Notes: a model not told the origin generated them from the sequence alone. 64,000 bases of DNA from JBFWRK01 sp050248955 (GCA_050248955.1 JBFWRK010000017.1:1-64000); one strand, 5' to 3'; positions 27,959-37,151 are shown, counted from the stretch's first letter. Numbers and translations: made by a program.

Positions 27959-29197
27959 ATGCGGATGCCCTCTGTCGTGAAGCGTCTCGTGCGCTGGGTC
28001 CGGGGCCTGTCGCCGATGGTCCAGGACGGCGCGCTGGCGCTCGTCATGGCCATCACCTCGGTCGCCAGCCTGATCGACGTGAGCACCGGCGAACGCACGC
28101 CGGACGCGCTGACCTACCTCGCCGCGGTGGTCGGCATGGGTGCGCTGGCCTGGCGACGCGTGAACCCGCTCGCTGCATTCGTCGTCGCGACGGTAGCGAT
28201 CGTCACGGTCAGCGGCCGCGGTCACGGCGAGGCCGGCCTGCCGTTCGCCCTCGTCCTGCTCTTCTATGCCGTCGCCGCCCACGCCCGCCGTCGGACGCGG
28301 GTGCTCGCCTTCCTCGTGCTCGGCGCCGCGTTCGTCGCGCTGCTGGCGACGAGCGAGACGAGCAACTTCAAGCGTGGCGATGTGGTCGCCAACGGCTTCC
28401 TCTTCTCCATCGTGTGGATCGTCGGCGAGAACGTGCGCAGCCGCCGCGAGCGCCTCGCGGCGGCGGAGGAGCGCGCCGCGTACCTCGAGCAGGAGCGGCA
28501 CGCCGATGCCCGCCAAGCGGTGAGCAGCGAGCGGCTCCGGATCGCGCAGGAGCTGCACGACGTGGTCGCGCACGCGATGAGCGTCATCGCCGTGCAGTCC
28601 GGGATGGGTGCGCACGTGATCGACACCCAGCCCGAGGAGGCGAAGAAGGCGCTCCAGGCGATCGAGACGACGAGCCGTTCGGCGCTGGACGAGCTGCGCC
28701 GCATGCTCGGCGTGCTGCGCGAGGAGGGCGATCGCGGTGGATCGCTGGCGCCCGCACCGCTCGCCGGCGATGTCGAAGCCCTGATCGACACGGTCCGCCA
28801 GGCCGGGGTGCCGGTCGAGCTCCGCTGGACCGGCTTGACTGCAGACGTGATGCCACCCGACAGCGTCCTGTTGAACCGCTACCGCATCCTGCAGGAGGCG
28901 CTCACGAACGTCCTCAAGCACGCCGGACCGGCGTCCGCCATCGTGACGATCGTCGAATGCGTCGGCGAGACGACGATCGAGGTCGTCGACGACGGTCGGG
29001 GGCTCGCCGCGACGGTCAAGCCACCGGACGCGCCGACCGGCCACGGACTCGTCGGCATGCGCGAGCGTGTCGCGCTGTTCGGCGGCTCACTGGAAGCAGG
29101 CGCCCGTCCGGGGGGTGGCTTCCGGGTCTTCGCGCGGCTCGGGTGGGACGACGTCACCGATTCCCGTTCCGGGCCGCTCGTCGAGCGCGTCCGATGA
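27959..29197 (+). CDS. NarL-type sensor histidine kinase
   Basis: A kinase of about 412 residues. The N-terminal part has four to five hydrophobic helices (about 20-150: MVQDGALALVMAITSVASL, ALTYLAAVVGMGALAW, AAFVVATVAIVTV, FALVLLFYAVAA, VLAFLVLGAAFVALL). A coiled stretch rich in Glu/Arg leads to the HisKA_3 helix with the acceptor His in LRIAQELHDVVAHAMSV (about residue 199). The HATPase region contains EALTNVLKHAG, EVVDDGRGLA and GHGLVGMRERVALFGG. The start is uncertain among GTG 27953 and ATG 27959 or 27965. The final codons overlap the regulator start by 4 bases (ATGA). It is divergent from the ABC exporter. Confidence 0.92.
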   Translation: MRMPSVVKRLVRWVRGLSPMVQDGALALVMAITSVASLIDVSTGERTPDALTYLAAVVGMGALAWRRVNPLAAFVVATVAIVTVSGRGHGEAGLPFALVLLFYAVAAHARRRTRVLAFLVLGAAFVALLATSETSNFKRGDVVANGFLFSIVWIVGENVRSRRERLAAAEERAAYLEQERHADARQAVSSERLRIAQELHDVVAHAMSVIAVQSGMGAHVIDTQPEEAKKALQAIETTSRSALDELRRMLGVLREEGDRGGSLAPAPLAGDVEALIDTVRQAGVPVELRWTGLTADVMPPDSVLLNRYRILQEALTNVLKHAGPASAIVTIVECVGETTIEVVDDGRGLAATVKPPDAPTGHGLVGMRERVALFGGSLEAGARPGGGFRVFARLGWDDVTDSRSGPLVERVR

Positions 29198-29856
29198 CGA
29201 TCTCCGTCGTCGTCGCCGACGACCAGGCGCTCGTGCGAGGTGGGTTCAGCGTGCTGCTCCAGTCCGCCCCGGACATCGACGTCGTCGGTGAAGCAGGTGA
29301 CGGCGCAGAAGCCGTCGAGGTGGTGCTGCGGGAGCGCCCGGACGTCGTGCTCATGGACATCCGCATGCCGGTGATGGACGGCATCGAGGCGACTCGGCGG
29401 ATCATCGCCGACGAACGTACGGCGACGACCAGGATCCTCATCGTCACGACGTTCGATCTCGACGAGTACGTCTACGACGGGCTTCGCGCCGGTGCGAGCG
29501 GCTTCCTCCTCAAGGACACCAGACCGGATGCGTTGCTCGACGCCGTGCGCGTCGTCGCCGCGGGTGAGGCGCTGCTCGCACCGCGCATCACGCGGCGGCT
29601 GATCGAGGAGTTCACGACGCGCCCGGTCCCGAGCGCGCCCGCCGCCTCGCTCGACGTGCTGACGAGCCGCGAGCGCGAGGTGCTCGTGCTCGTCGCCCGC
29701 GGCCACTCCAACAGCGAGATCGCCGAGCTGCTCTACATGAGCCCGGCGACGAGCAAGACGCACGTCTCCCGCCTGTTGATGAAGCTCGAGTCACGCGATC
29801 GCGCCCAGCTCGTCATGCGCGCCTACGAAGCCGGACTGGTCACCCCCGCCCGCTGA
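29194..29856 (+). CDS. NarL/FixJ-family response regulator
   Basis: A 220-residue regulator: a receiver domain (about 1-120) with VVVADDQALV, VVLMDIRMPVMDG (phospho-Asp) and GFLLKDTRP, and a LuxR-type DNA-binding domain (about 150-215) with LTSREREVLVLVARGHSNSEIA and KTHVSRLLMKL. It overlaps the kinase stop codon by 4 bases. Its likely targets include the divergent ABC exporter, by analogy with LiaRS/DesR-like exporter modules, but no operator is identifiable by eye. Confidence 0.95.
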   Translation: MTISVVVADDQALVRGGFSVLLQSAPDIDVVGEAGDGAEAVEVVLRERPDVVLMDIRMPVMDGIEATRRIIADERTATTRILIVTTFDLDEYVYDGLRAGASGFLLKDTRPDALLDAVRVVAAGEALLAPRITRRLIEEFTTRPVPSAPAASLDVLTSREREVLVLVARGHSNSEIAELLYMSPATSKTHVSRLLMKLESRDRAQLVMRAYEAGLVTPAR

Positions 29857-29872
29857 GCCCATTTGTCGGCGT

Positions 29873-29915
29873 CTCTGCTCGAACCCGGACACCCCAGGTC
29901 CGGGTTCGATCAGAG
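29873..29915. terminator. Bidirectional terminator, arms resembling the 105-bp element ends
   Basis: An 11-bp perfect stem (TCGAACCCGGA at 29879-29889 with 29899-29909), 9-nt loop. It is extended by CTCTG/CAGAG across one mismatch, making arms of 17 positions. It lies between the regulator and PlsC genes, which converge. The outer arms (CTCTGCTCG and CAGAGAAC) match the inverted-repeat ends of the 105-bp interspersed element. Confidence 0.75.
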
Positions 29916-29932
29916 AACGGGGGTGTGTGGGG

Positions 29933-30712
29933 TCAGTCGCCGAGGATGGCGCGCATCTCGACGAGCTCGTCGTCGATGCGGCTGCGGACGCGCTCGCGCA
30001 GCGCGGCGATGTCGTCCATGCCGAGCCCGGTCACGTCGACGGGTTCGAGCACGCGCACCTCGGCTCGGGAGCGGCCGAGTCGCCAGTCGTGCTTGCGCAG
30101 CGCGCTCCGCGTGCCGTGGACGGCGAGCGGCAGGATCGTCGTGCCGGTCTCGATCGCCAGCCGGAAGGCACCGTCCTTGAACGGTTGCAGCTCACCGGAG
30201 TGCGAGCGCGTGCCCTCCGGGAAGATCATCACCGAGACCCGCTGATCGAGGCGCTCCTTGCACGCCGCCATCGCGGTCGCCGCGCTGGTGCTCTCACCGC
30301 GGCGCAAGGGCACGTCCCCGGCGAGGCGCATCATCCAGCCGACGAGCGGGATCTTGAACATCTCCGCCTTGCTCAGCCACTTCATCTCCCAGGGGAGGTG
30401 ACTGATCAACAGGATGTCGACGAACGACTCGTGGTTCGACACGACGATGTACGGCCGGCGCGGATCGTCGGGGAGCTCACCGGACACGCTGAAGTGCCAG
30501 AGCGGGTTGAGTCGCTGGTGGACCACCGTCAGCTTCCGGAACAGGTAGCCGGTCCAGTAGCGACCCTTGTCGAACGGCGCCGTCACGACGCGGACGATCG
30601 CCATCAACGGCAGCCACACGATGATGACGACGCCGAGCACGAGCCACGACCACAACGAGGCGACCGTGATCAGGATGCCGCCGCGCCGATCGTCGGATGA
30701 TGAAGTTGCCAC
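29933..30712 (-). CDS. plsC: 1-acyl-sn-glycerol-3-phosphate acyltransferase (PlsC family)
   Basis: A 259-residue membrane-associated acyltransferase. An N-terminal hydrophobic stretch (about 12-45: ILITVASLWSWLVLGVVIIVWL) precedes the catalytic domain. The HX4D motif appears as NHESFVD (about 92-98), followed by KWLSKAEMFKIPLVGWMM, the substrate-binding block PLRRGE, and FPEGTRSHSGEL (about 160-170). It makes phosphatidic acid by acylating lysophosphatidate. It is slightly longer at the N-terminus than minimal PlsC. The start is ATG 30712. It is probably a single-gene transcript, bounded by a terminator on its 3' side. Confidence 0.93.
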   Translation of the reverse strand: MATSSSDDRRGGILITVASLWSWLVLGVVIIVWLPLMAIVRVVTAPFDKGRYWTGYLFRKLTVVHQRLNPLWHFSVSGELPDDPRRPYIVVSNHESFVDILLISHLPWEMKWLSKAEMFKIPLVGWMMRLAGDVPLRRGESTSAATAMAACKERLDQRVSVMIFPEGTRSHSGELQPFKDGAFRLAIETGTTILPLAVHGTRSALRKHDWRLGRSRAEVRVLEPVDVTGLGMDDIAALRERVRSRIDDELVEMRAILGD

Positions 30713-30742
30713 GGTCGCATGTTGGCACGCGGCGACCGCAGG

Positions 30743-32773
30743 TCAGGCCCCTGAGCGGGCACCGCGCTTCGGGCGGAGGGGGAGCGCGGCGTAGAGCTCG
30801 TCGGCGGTCATCGCCGTGCCGTGGAGGTACCCCTGCTGCCTGGAGCAGCCGAGCGCGAGCAGCGCCTTCACCTGCGCTGGGTCCTCGACGCCTTCCGCGG
30901 TGACGGCGAGGTGGATCGTCGACGCGAGCTGGATGAAGCCGCCGACGAGCGCGCGATCGTGGGCATCGGTGACGATGTTGGTCACGAAGCTGCGGTCGAT
31001 CTTCACGCCGTCGAGCGGGACGCGTTGCAGCAGCGTCAACGAAGCGCTCCCGGTGCCGAAGTCGTCGAGCACGACGGTCATCCCGAACGACCGCAGCTCC
31101 GCGAGCCGGCGCGCCGCGAGGTCGAGGTCGTCGACCACGCTCGTCTCCGTGACCTCTGCCGTGAGGCGTTCACACGGTGCCGTGCGGAGCAGCTCGGTCA
31201 ATCGCTCGACCCGTCCCGATCGACTGACGTAGCGCGGCGGGAGGTTGACGCTCAGCCGGAAGCCGTCGGGCAGCCCGTGCTCGATCCACTGCCGGAGGTC
31301 GTGCAGCCCGGCCTCGATGACCTGCTCGGAGAACTGCTCGATCAACCCGGACTCGTGCATCATCGAGATGAACGAGCCGGCGCGCACGGCCGGACCGTCC
31401 GGCGGCAGCCAGCGGGCGAGCAGCTCGGCGCCGACGATCCGCCGCGTCCCCGCGTCGACGATCGGTTGGTACCACGGCACGATCTCGCCGCGCTCGAGCG
31501 CCATCCGCAGCGATTGTTCCTCGTCCACCTGGCGGGCCAGCGCGCTGCGCAGCCGGTCGTCGAACAGCTCGTAGCGGTCCTTGCCCTCCGCCTTCGCGCG
31601 ATGGAGCGCAGCATCGGCGTGGCGGAGGAGGTCGCGTCCTGCGGCACCCTGGCGGGGGCCGTGGACGACGCCGATGCTGCAGGTCACTGCGATCTCCTGC
31701 GCGTCGACCTGGAACGGTTCGTCGAACGACGCACGGACGAGCTCGGCGAGCTCGATCACCGCCGGCTCCGGGTCGCCGTCGAGCAACCGCCGCACGACGA
31801 CGAACTCGTCACCACCGAGCCGCCCGAGCGCGATCGGCGGAGGGCAGACCTGCGACAGTCGCGCCGCGATCAGCGCCAGCAGCTGGTCGCCGGCGGCATG
31901 GCCGAGCGAGTCGTTGACGACCTTGAACCGATCGAGGTCGACGAACAGCACGGCAACGTTGCCGCCGCGCTGCTCGGCGTCGTGCAGCGCCGTGTCGAGC
32001 TCGTCGAGCAACCCGCGACGGTTGAGCAGTCCGGTCAGCGGATCGTGCCCCGCTTGCTGTCCGAGACGTTGGTTCGCCTCTTCGAGCAAGCGGTTCGTCG
32101 CCGCGATCGCTTTGCGATCGGCATCGATCTCGACGAGCAGTCCGGCTGTCCGGCGGTCGAGCACGATCGACTGCACGACCGCGGCGCTCAACGCTCGGTG
32201 CGAGACCCACAACGACGCGGCGAAGGCCAACCCGACGACAACCAGCCGGCGCTGCTCGGTCTCGTGGAACAGCAGCCAGTAGAGCGGCGGGACGATGTTG
32301 CCGAGCAGCGAGACCCGGAAGTAGCGCTCGACCGGCGCGCTCATGGTGGCGCTGAGGCCCGCGCTCCCGACCGGGAACAGCAGCGCGACCATCGGCATCG
32401 TGTCGCCCTTGCTCGTCGCGCCGACGATGATCGGCAGCAGTCCCCAGCACAACGACCAAGCGGCCACCGCAACGGTCTGCACCGTCGGAACCGCGACACG
32501 GCCACCGAGGGGACGCGATCGATCGACCGGCCAGCCGAGCACGTGCACGCAGGCCCCCACGACGACCGCCGAGCCGAGCGCCCACACGACGATGGCGACG
32601 ATCGATTCGTCGCGGAAGAGCCACACCGCGCCGAGCAGGATCAGGGGCACGACGGCCGCGCTCTGGCGGAACAGCCGGTTCGCCCAGGCGCGGCAAGCGA
32701 TCTCGATGGCCTCGTTGCCAGCAACCCCGTTGGTCATCTCGTCCGCCGTGCTCGCGTGGCCCGTGTCGTCCAC
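30743..32773 (-). CDS. GGDEF-EAL cyclic-di-GMP signalling protein
   Basis: A 676-residue membrane protein. About six hydrophobic helices span residues 35-195, forming an uncharacterised sensor region. A GGDEF domain follows (about 225-395; HDPLTGLLNRRG, DLDRFKVVNDSLGHAAGD, intact active site RLGGDEF), then an EAL domain (about 415-665; GAELLARW, SVNLPPRYVS, EVTETSVVDD, LDDFGTGSASL, VKIDRSFV and TAEGVED). Metal- and base-catalysis residues appear present in both, so it may make or break c-di-GMP, or one domain may be regulatory. The only deviation noted is ELL in place of EAL. Its start is divergent from the glutamyl-Q tRNA synthetase gene. Confidence 0.93.
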   Translation of the reverse strand: MDDTGHASTADEMTNGVAGNEAIEIACRAWANRLFRQSAAVVPLILLGAVWLFRDESIVAIVVWALGSAVVVGACVHVLGWPVDRSRPLGGRVAVPTVQTVAVAAWSLCWGLLPIIVGATSKGDTMPMVALLFPVGSAGLSATMSAPVERYFRVSLLGNIVPPLYWLLFHETEQRRLVVVGLAFAASLWVSHRALSAAVVQSIVLDRRTAGLLVEIDADRKAIAATNRLLEEANQRLGQQAGHDPLTGLLNRRGLLDELDTALHDAEQRGGNVAVLFVDLDRFKVVNDSLGHAAGDQLLALIAARLSQVCPPPIALGRLGGDEFVVVRRLLDGDPEPAVIELAELVRASFDEPFQVDAQEIAVTCSIGVVHGPRQGAAGRDLLRHADAALHRAKAEGKDRYELFDDRLRSALARQVDEEQSLRMALERGEIVPWYQPIVDAGTRRIVGAELLARWLPPDGPAVRAGSFISMMHESGLIEQFSEQVIEAGLHDLRQWIEHGLPDGFRLSVNLPPRYVSRSGRVERLTELLRTAPCERLTAEVTETSVVDDLDLAARRLAELRSFGMTVVLDDFGTGSASLTLLQRVPLDGVKIDRSFVTNIVTDAHDRALVGGFIQLASTIHLAVTAEGVEDPAQVKALLALGCSRQQGYLHGTAMTADELYAALPLRPKRGARSGA

Positions 32774-32914
32774 GGAGCGAACCTATCCCGGTCGGCGCGC
32801 TCGATGTCCGCGCCGGAAGGCCCATGTGCGCGGATCGTGGTCGCGTGCCACGATCGTCCGGTGACCGGGCACGGGACAGGGCACGAGACAGGCCGTGGAG
32901 CAGCGGAGAGCACC

Positions 32915-33826
32915 GTGGTGGTCGGACGGTTCGCGCCGAGCCCGACGGGTCAGCTGCACCTCGGCAACCTGCGCACCGCGCTCGTCGCCTGGCTGTCGGC
33001 CCGCGCGGCCGGCGGACGGTTCGTCGTGCGCATGGAGGATCTCGACCGCGTGACCTCGAGCCGAGAGCACGAGCTCGCCCAGCTCGCCGAGCTCGCCGCG
33101 ATCGGGCTCGACTGGGACGGCGTGGTCGTGCGCCAGTCGGAGCGCTTCGAGCGGTACGAGCGTGCCATCGCGTCGCTGACCGCAGCGGGCAGGACGTACG
33201 AGTGCTACTGCAGCCGGCGCGAGATCCGCGACGCCGCCAGCGCGCCGCACGGGCCGAACGCGGGCGGGCGGTACCCGAGAACGTGCCGCCGGCTCTCCGA
33301 CGCCGAGCGCGAGGAGAAGCGGCGCGCCGGCCGTCCACCCGCGCTGCGGCTCCTCGCCGACGGAGCGGAGGTCGAGCTCACCGACGCGATCGCCGGCCGG
33401 TACTCGGCGCCTGTCGACGACATCGTGCTGCGGCGCAACGACGGGGTGCCCGCGTACAACCTCGCGGTGGTCGTCGACGATGCCGCGCAAGGCATCACCG
33501 AGATCGTGCGCGGTGACGACCTGTTGCCCTCGACGCCGAGTCAGGTCCACCTCACCCGCCTTCTCGGCTTGCCGGTGCCGAACCACGCGCACGTGCCGCT
33601 CGTGCTCGCGCCCGATGGATCGCGGCTCGCGAAGCGACACGGAGCCGTGACGTTGGAGCAGCTCGCCGACCGCGGGAGCGAGCCCGGTCACGTGCTCAGC
33701 CGGCTGGCGGCCAGCCTCGGACTGGCTCACGATGTCGAACGTGTCACCGCGACCCAGTTGATCGAACGCTTCGATCTCGACCGCCTGCCACGCACACCGT
33801 GGCGACTGCAGGCGACGGACCTGTAG
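32915..33826 (+). CDS. gluQ: Glutamyl-Q tRNA(Asp) synthetase
   Basis: A protein of about 303 residues, the paralogue of the GluRS catalytic domain that glutamylates queuosine in tRNA(Asp). The class I signature is GRFAPSPTGQLHLGNLRTAL, and KRHGA near residue 245 corresponds to KMSKS. A zinc motif is present as CYCSRREI with a later YPRTC. The anticodon-binding domain of true GluRS is absent, as expected. The open frame continues far upstream, antisense to the GGDEF-EAL gene. I place the start at GTG 32915 (or 32918), just after CGGAGAG; GTG 32861 is possible. The gene name is by family resemblance; a truncated GluRS with another role cannot be excluded. Confidence 0.88.
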   Translation: MVVGRFAPSPTGQLHLGNLRTALVAWLSARAAGGRFVVRMEDLDRVTSSREHELAQLAELAAIGLDWDGVVVRQSERFERYERAIASLTAAGRTYECYCSRREIRDAASAPHGPNAGGRYPRTCRRLSDAEREEKRRAGRPPALRLLADGAEVELTDAIAGRYSAPVDDIVLRRNDGVPAYNLAVVVDDAAQGITEIVRGDDLLPSTPSQVHLTRLLGLPVPNHAHVPLVLAPDGSRLAKRHGAVTLEQLADRGSEPGHVLSRLAASLGLAHDVERVTATQLIERFDLDRLPRTPWRLQATDL

Positions 33827-33841
33827 TCCCGACGACGGGAC
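33826..33841 (+). terminator. Short hairpin after gluQ
   Basis: GTCCCG-acga-CGGGAC, a 6-bp stem starting on the last base of the gluQ stop codon. It is weak, with no U-tract. Confidence 0.35.
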
Positions 33842-33938
33842 CGCGCCGGTCGTGTTGATATGGTCCGCGCGGATCCGGAGACCGAGCGGCACCGAAGGGA
33901 AGGGCTGCCGGGGTACCGGGGCTGAGTGAGGGGGAGAC

Positions 33939-34742
33939 GTGTCTGACGTCGACGTTCGCCGAGGACCGAAGCCGACCCCGGTCGGGCCGCTCGACGGTCG
34001 CCGAATCGCGGTGGCCACCACCGGTGTCGCGCTCGTCGTGCTCGCGGCCATGTGGGGCGTCCGGTGGCTCTCGACCACTGGTGCCGCCTCCGTGGCGCTC
34101 GCCTTCGTGCTCGGCCTGCTCGTGATCCCGGTGGTGGCGTCACCGATCGAGTGGCTGGTGCACCGCTTCGTCTACCACGCAGCAGTGATCCGTCCGCTCG
34201 GCGCGATCTTCGTCGTCCACACCGCGCATCACTACGCGTACTTCCCGACGTGGCGGTACGTCACGAGCGGGCCGCCTCGCCGCTTGTCGATCAGGAGGCG
34301 GAGCCCGGACGTGCACGCCTCGCCGGTGCGAAACGCAGGTGTGCGGCTCGCACACTTCTCGTGGTACATGGGCATCGGAGCGATCGTCGTCTGGACGCCG
34401 GCATGGCTGCTGACGCGCAACGCGTCCTTCCTCCTGGGCCTGGTGATCTCGTCAGCGGTGGTGTCGAATCTGTTCATCGTCGTGCACGACAGCATCCACC
34501 GCCCGGGCAGTCACCGGATCGTCGAGGCGCAGCCGTGGTTCGCGTTCCTGGATCGCCATCACTACATCCACCACGTGGCGCTGGGCGCCAACCTCAACTT
34601 CCTGTTGCCGCTCGCCGATCTGCTCTTCGGCACGCTGCGCACGGAGATGAGCACCGATGAGCTCGACCGGCACGGCACGCTCGAGCGAGCGAAGAGCCGG
34701 CCGGTCGGTCAGGGCGAGCGCGCCCGCGCCGCGACGACTTGA
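33939..34742 (+). CDS. Sterol desaturase / fatty acid hydroxylase family protein
   Basis: A 267-residue integral membrane di-iron enzyme candidate. Histidine clusters typical of the family are HRFVYH (about 70-75), HTAHHY (about 93-98), HDSIH near 186, and DRHHYIHH near 208. Two or three hydrophobic segments separate them. Such enzymes hydroxylate or desaturate lipids, sterols or carotenoids using O2. GTG 33939 follows a strong GGGGGAG site. It lies 55 bases before the PimA-like glycosyltransferase on the same strand, which suggests a lipid-modification cluster. The substrate is unknown. Confidence 0.88.
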   Translation: MSDVDVRRGPKPTPVGPLDGRRIAVATTGVALVVLAAMWGVRWLSTTGAASVALAFVLGLLVIPVVASPIEWLVHRFVYHAAVIRPLGAIFVVHTAHHYAYFPTWRYVTSGPPRRLSIRRRSPDVHASPVRNAGVRLAHFSWYMGIGAIVVWTPAWLLTRNASFLLGLVISSAVVSNLFIVVHDSIHRPGSHRIVEAQPWFAFLDRHHYIHHVALGANLNFLLPLADLLFGTLRTEMSTDELDRHGTLERAKSRPVGQGERARAATT

Positions 34743-34797
34743 CCGCGAGCCTCCCCCGATCCACCCGCCAGCCACGACGACAGCGATAGGACGCAAC

Positions 34798-35865
34798 GTG
34801 CGCGTCGGCGTGGTCTGCCCGTACAGCCTCTCGGAGCCCGGCGGCGTGCAGGATCAGGTGACGGGTCTCGCGAGAGCCCTCGCGGATCTCGGGCACGTCG
34901 TCGAGATCATCGCGCCCGGGGACGTGTCCACCGAGCTCGGCGGGACGAGCGCCGGGCTCGCGTTCCGGTTCCGCGTGAACGGTTCGATCGCCCCGATGGC
35001 GCCGCACCCGGCGGCTGCCGTGCGCACCGTGAGAGCGCTCCGTCGCGGTCGCTTCGACGTGCTCCACCTCCACGAGCCACTGGCGCCGAGCATCACCATC
35101 CCTGCGCTGCTCGCCCACCCGGCACCCGTCGTCGGCACGTTCCACGCGGCCGGCGACCGCACGCCGTACCGGTGGCTCGGGGCCTCGCTGTCGCGCCTCG
35201 CCAACCGCATCGACGCACGCGTCGCGGTCTCCGAGCCTGCGGCGGTGCTGGCGCGGCATCACCTCGGAGGTGCCTGCGACGTGCTGTTCAACGGCATCGA
35301 CGTCGAGCGCTTCCGAGGCGCGCCGCACGCACGGGTCGACGGCCCGACGATCCTCTTCCTCGGCCGTCACGAGCCGCGAAAGGGTCTCGACGTGCTGCTC
35401 GGGGCACTCCCGCTGCTGCCCCTCGACATCACCGTCTGGATCGCAGGTGATGGGCGAGATACCAGCCGTCTCCGCGATCAGCACCGCGGCGACTCGCGTG
35501 TCCGCTGGCTCGGCCGGCTCCCCGAAGCGGACAAGATCGGTCGGCTCGGCGCCGCCTCGGTGCTGTGCGCGCCGTCGCGCCACGGCGAATCGTTCGGCAT
35601 GGTGCTGCTCGAGGCCATGGCCGCTCGCACGCCGGTCGTCGCGAGCGACGTACCTGGTTACCGGGCGTTGAGCGACCACGGCCGCGCGGCCCACCTCGTG
35701 CCGCCGGGCGACAAGAACGCGCTCGCCGACGGGCTGCTGCGCGTGCTGTCCGACGGGCGGCTCGCGGACGACCTTCGCGAGCATGGCGACTGCCTCGTTC
35801 GCCGCTGTTCGATGCACGAGCTCGCTCGTCGCTACGTCGCGATCTACGAACGCGTCACGAGATGA
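34798..35865 (+). CDS. GT4 glycosyltransferase, PimA-like
   Basis: A 355-residue family 4 glycosyltransferase. The N-terminus MRVGVVCPYSLSEPGGVQDQV closely follows phosphatidylinositol mannosyltransferase PimA, which adds mannose from GDP-mannose to phosphatidylinositol at the inner membrane face. The nucleotide-sugar domain shows LFLGRHEPRKGLDVLL, RWLGRLPEADKIGRLGAA and the acidic EX7E motif in ESFGMVLLEAMAARTPVVAS. GTG 34798, with GATAGGA upstream, gives the canonical N-terminus. The stop overlaps the following acyltransferase by 4 bases. PimA proper normally clusters with a PatA-type acyltransferase and PI synthase; here the partner is a different acyltransferase family, so the exact lipid acceptor is uncertain. 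Confidence 0.85.
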   Translation: MRVGVVCPYSLSEPGGVQDQVTGLARALADLGHVVEIIAPGDVSTELGGTSAGLAFRFRVNGSIAPMAPHPAAAVRTVRALRRGRFDVLHLHEPLAPSITIPALLAHPAPVVGTFHAAGDRTPYRWLGASLSRLANRIDARVAVSEPAAVLARHHLGGACDVLFNGIDVERFRGAPHARVDGPTILFLGRHEPRKGLDVLLGALPLLPLDITVWIAGDGRDTSRLRDQHRGDSRVRWLGRLPEADKIGRLGAASVLCAPSRHGESFGMVLLEAMAARTPVVASDVPGYRALSDHGRAAHLVPPGDKNALADGLLRVLSDGRLADDLREHGDCLVRRCSMHELARRYVAIYERVTR

Positions 35866-37151
35866 CGGACGTCGCCGACCAACGGTCGCGTCGGGTTGCC
35901 ATCGACGTCGCTCGGGTCCTCGCTCTCGGTCTCGTCGTCCTGGGGCATCTGAGCCTCGCCGTGATCGACGAGGCCGACGGCAAGATCCGGGGTGCCAACC
36001 TGCTCGAGCTACGTCCGGGTTGGGCGTGGATCGCGGCGATGGCACCGATGCCGGTGTTCTTCGCGGCCGCGGGTTGGGCCAATGCCGCCGGGACTGCGCA
36101 GTCCGTCGCACCTCGTTTGCGAACGCTCGCCGGACTGGCAACGATCGTCGTGGGTTGCTGGGCAGTGGCCGTGATCGTGGCAGTGGCGGTCAACGGGAAG
36201 GCGGGCGTGGTCGGCGACGGAGCTCGCATCGCCACCCAGCCGTTGTGGTTCGTGGCGGCGTACGCGCCGATGGCGGCTGCCGGGCGCCGGTTGGCGACGG
36301 TTGCGGCCCGTCACCCGGTAGTGGTGCTGGGGGCGTGCCTGGGGATGCTGGCGGCGTTGGACGCCGGCCGCTTCGCGTTCGATCTGCCCGACTGGATCGG
36401 CTGGCCGGGCTTCTACATCGCGTGGGGCGTGCCCTGGTTGGCCGGCGGCTGGTGGCGAGACCGATCCGAGCGCGGCCACGTCGACGAACGGGCTAGAGGG
36501 CTGCTCATCGTGGCAGTGGCGGTGGCGGCCTCGGTGGCGCTCGTGCATCTCGCCGGGTACTCGCCCGCGTTGATCGACGCGGTGCCCGGTGCGCGCTCGA
36601 ACACGACGCCGCCGACCCTGTACACCGCGGTCGTCGGCCTCGCCCAGGTCGGCGTCCTGCTCGTCGCGGCGCGCAGCCTCGACCGGCTGGGCCGGCGATG
36701 GCGGCGGCTGTGGGACCGTGCCGGCAGCGTCGCCGTCGGGGTCTACGCGTGGCACCTCACCGCGCTCGCACTGTGCGCCGCGGTCGTCGCCGGCGGCTTC
36801 CTCCCGACACCGGTTCGCCTGACGCGGCTGTGGTGGATCACCCGGCCCGTCTGGTTCGCCGCGGTGCTGGCGGTGACCGGGGCGCTGGTGGCAGTGACCG
36901 CTGCGGCGATCAGCGATCGTCACACGGGGCGAGACGAGCGCACGCTCCCGGGACGGACTCGGGCGGCCCTCGGTGCCGGCGTGGCCGCGGCTGCGGCAGC
37001 CGGCGTCGGTCTCGAAGGCGTGCGATCCGTGCCGCGAGCACTCGTCTGGACCGCGGGGTTCGCGCTGTCCTGGGCACTCCTCGGAGGGTCGATGGGACCC
37101 TCGATCAGCTCGTTCGCGACAGGCGGACGTGCGCGACGGCGGGAGAGCTGA
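35862..37151 (+). CDS. Acyltransferase family 3 membrane protein
   Basis: A 429-residue membrane protein with ten or more helices, resembling the acyltransferase-3 (OafA/NodX) fold: the first helix carries RRVAIDVARVLALGLVVLGHL, with the His in the usual place, followed by MPVFFAAAGWANA. Such enzymes O-acylate carbohydrates or lipids at the membrane. It overlaps the PimA-like gene (ATGA), so it probably acylates the product of that enzyme. The last about 15 codons run through the tail of a degraded gene on the other strand (37105-37284), so the C-terminal GGRARRRES may be a recent, unselected extension. Confidence 0.82.
   Translation: MTDVADQRSRRVAIDVARVLALGLVVLGHLSLAVIDEADGKIRGANLLELRPGWAWIAAMAPMPVFFAAAGWANAAGTAQSVAPRLRTLAGLATIVVGCWAVAVIVAVAVNGKAGVVGDGARIATQPLWFVAAYAPMAAAGRRLATVAARHPVVVLGACLGMLAALDAGRFAFDLPDWIGWPGFYIAWGVPWLAGGWWRDRSERGHVDERARGLLIVAVAVAASVALVHLAGYSPALIDAVPGARSNTTPPTLYTAVVGLAQVGVLLVAARSLDRLGRRWRRLWDRAGSVAVGVYAWHLTALALCAAVVAGGFLPTPVRLTRLWWITRPVWFAAVLAVTGALVAVTAAAISDRHTGRDERTLPGRTRAALGAGVAAAAAAGVGLEGVRSVPRALVWTAGFALSWALLGGSMGPSISSFATGGRARRRES

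Noticed and set aside
30821..32914. Long open frame upstream of and in frame with gluQ
   Set aside because: It lies antisense to the well-supported GGDEF-EAL gene, its translation is Arg/Asp/Glu-rich without domains, and family similarity begins only at GRFAPSPTG. It reflects codon bias in high-GC DNA, not a fusion protein.
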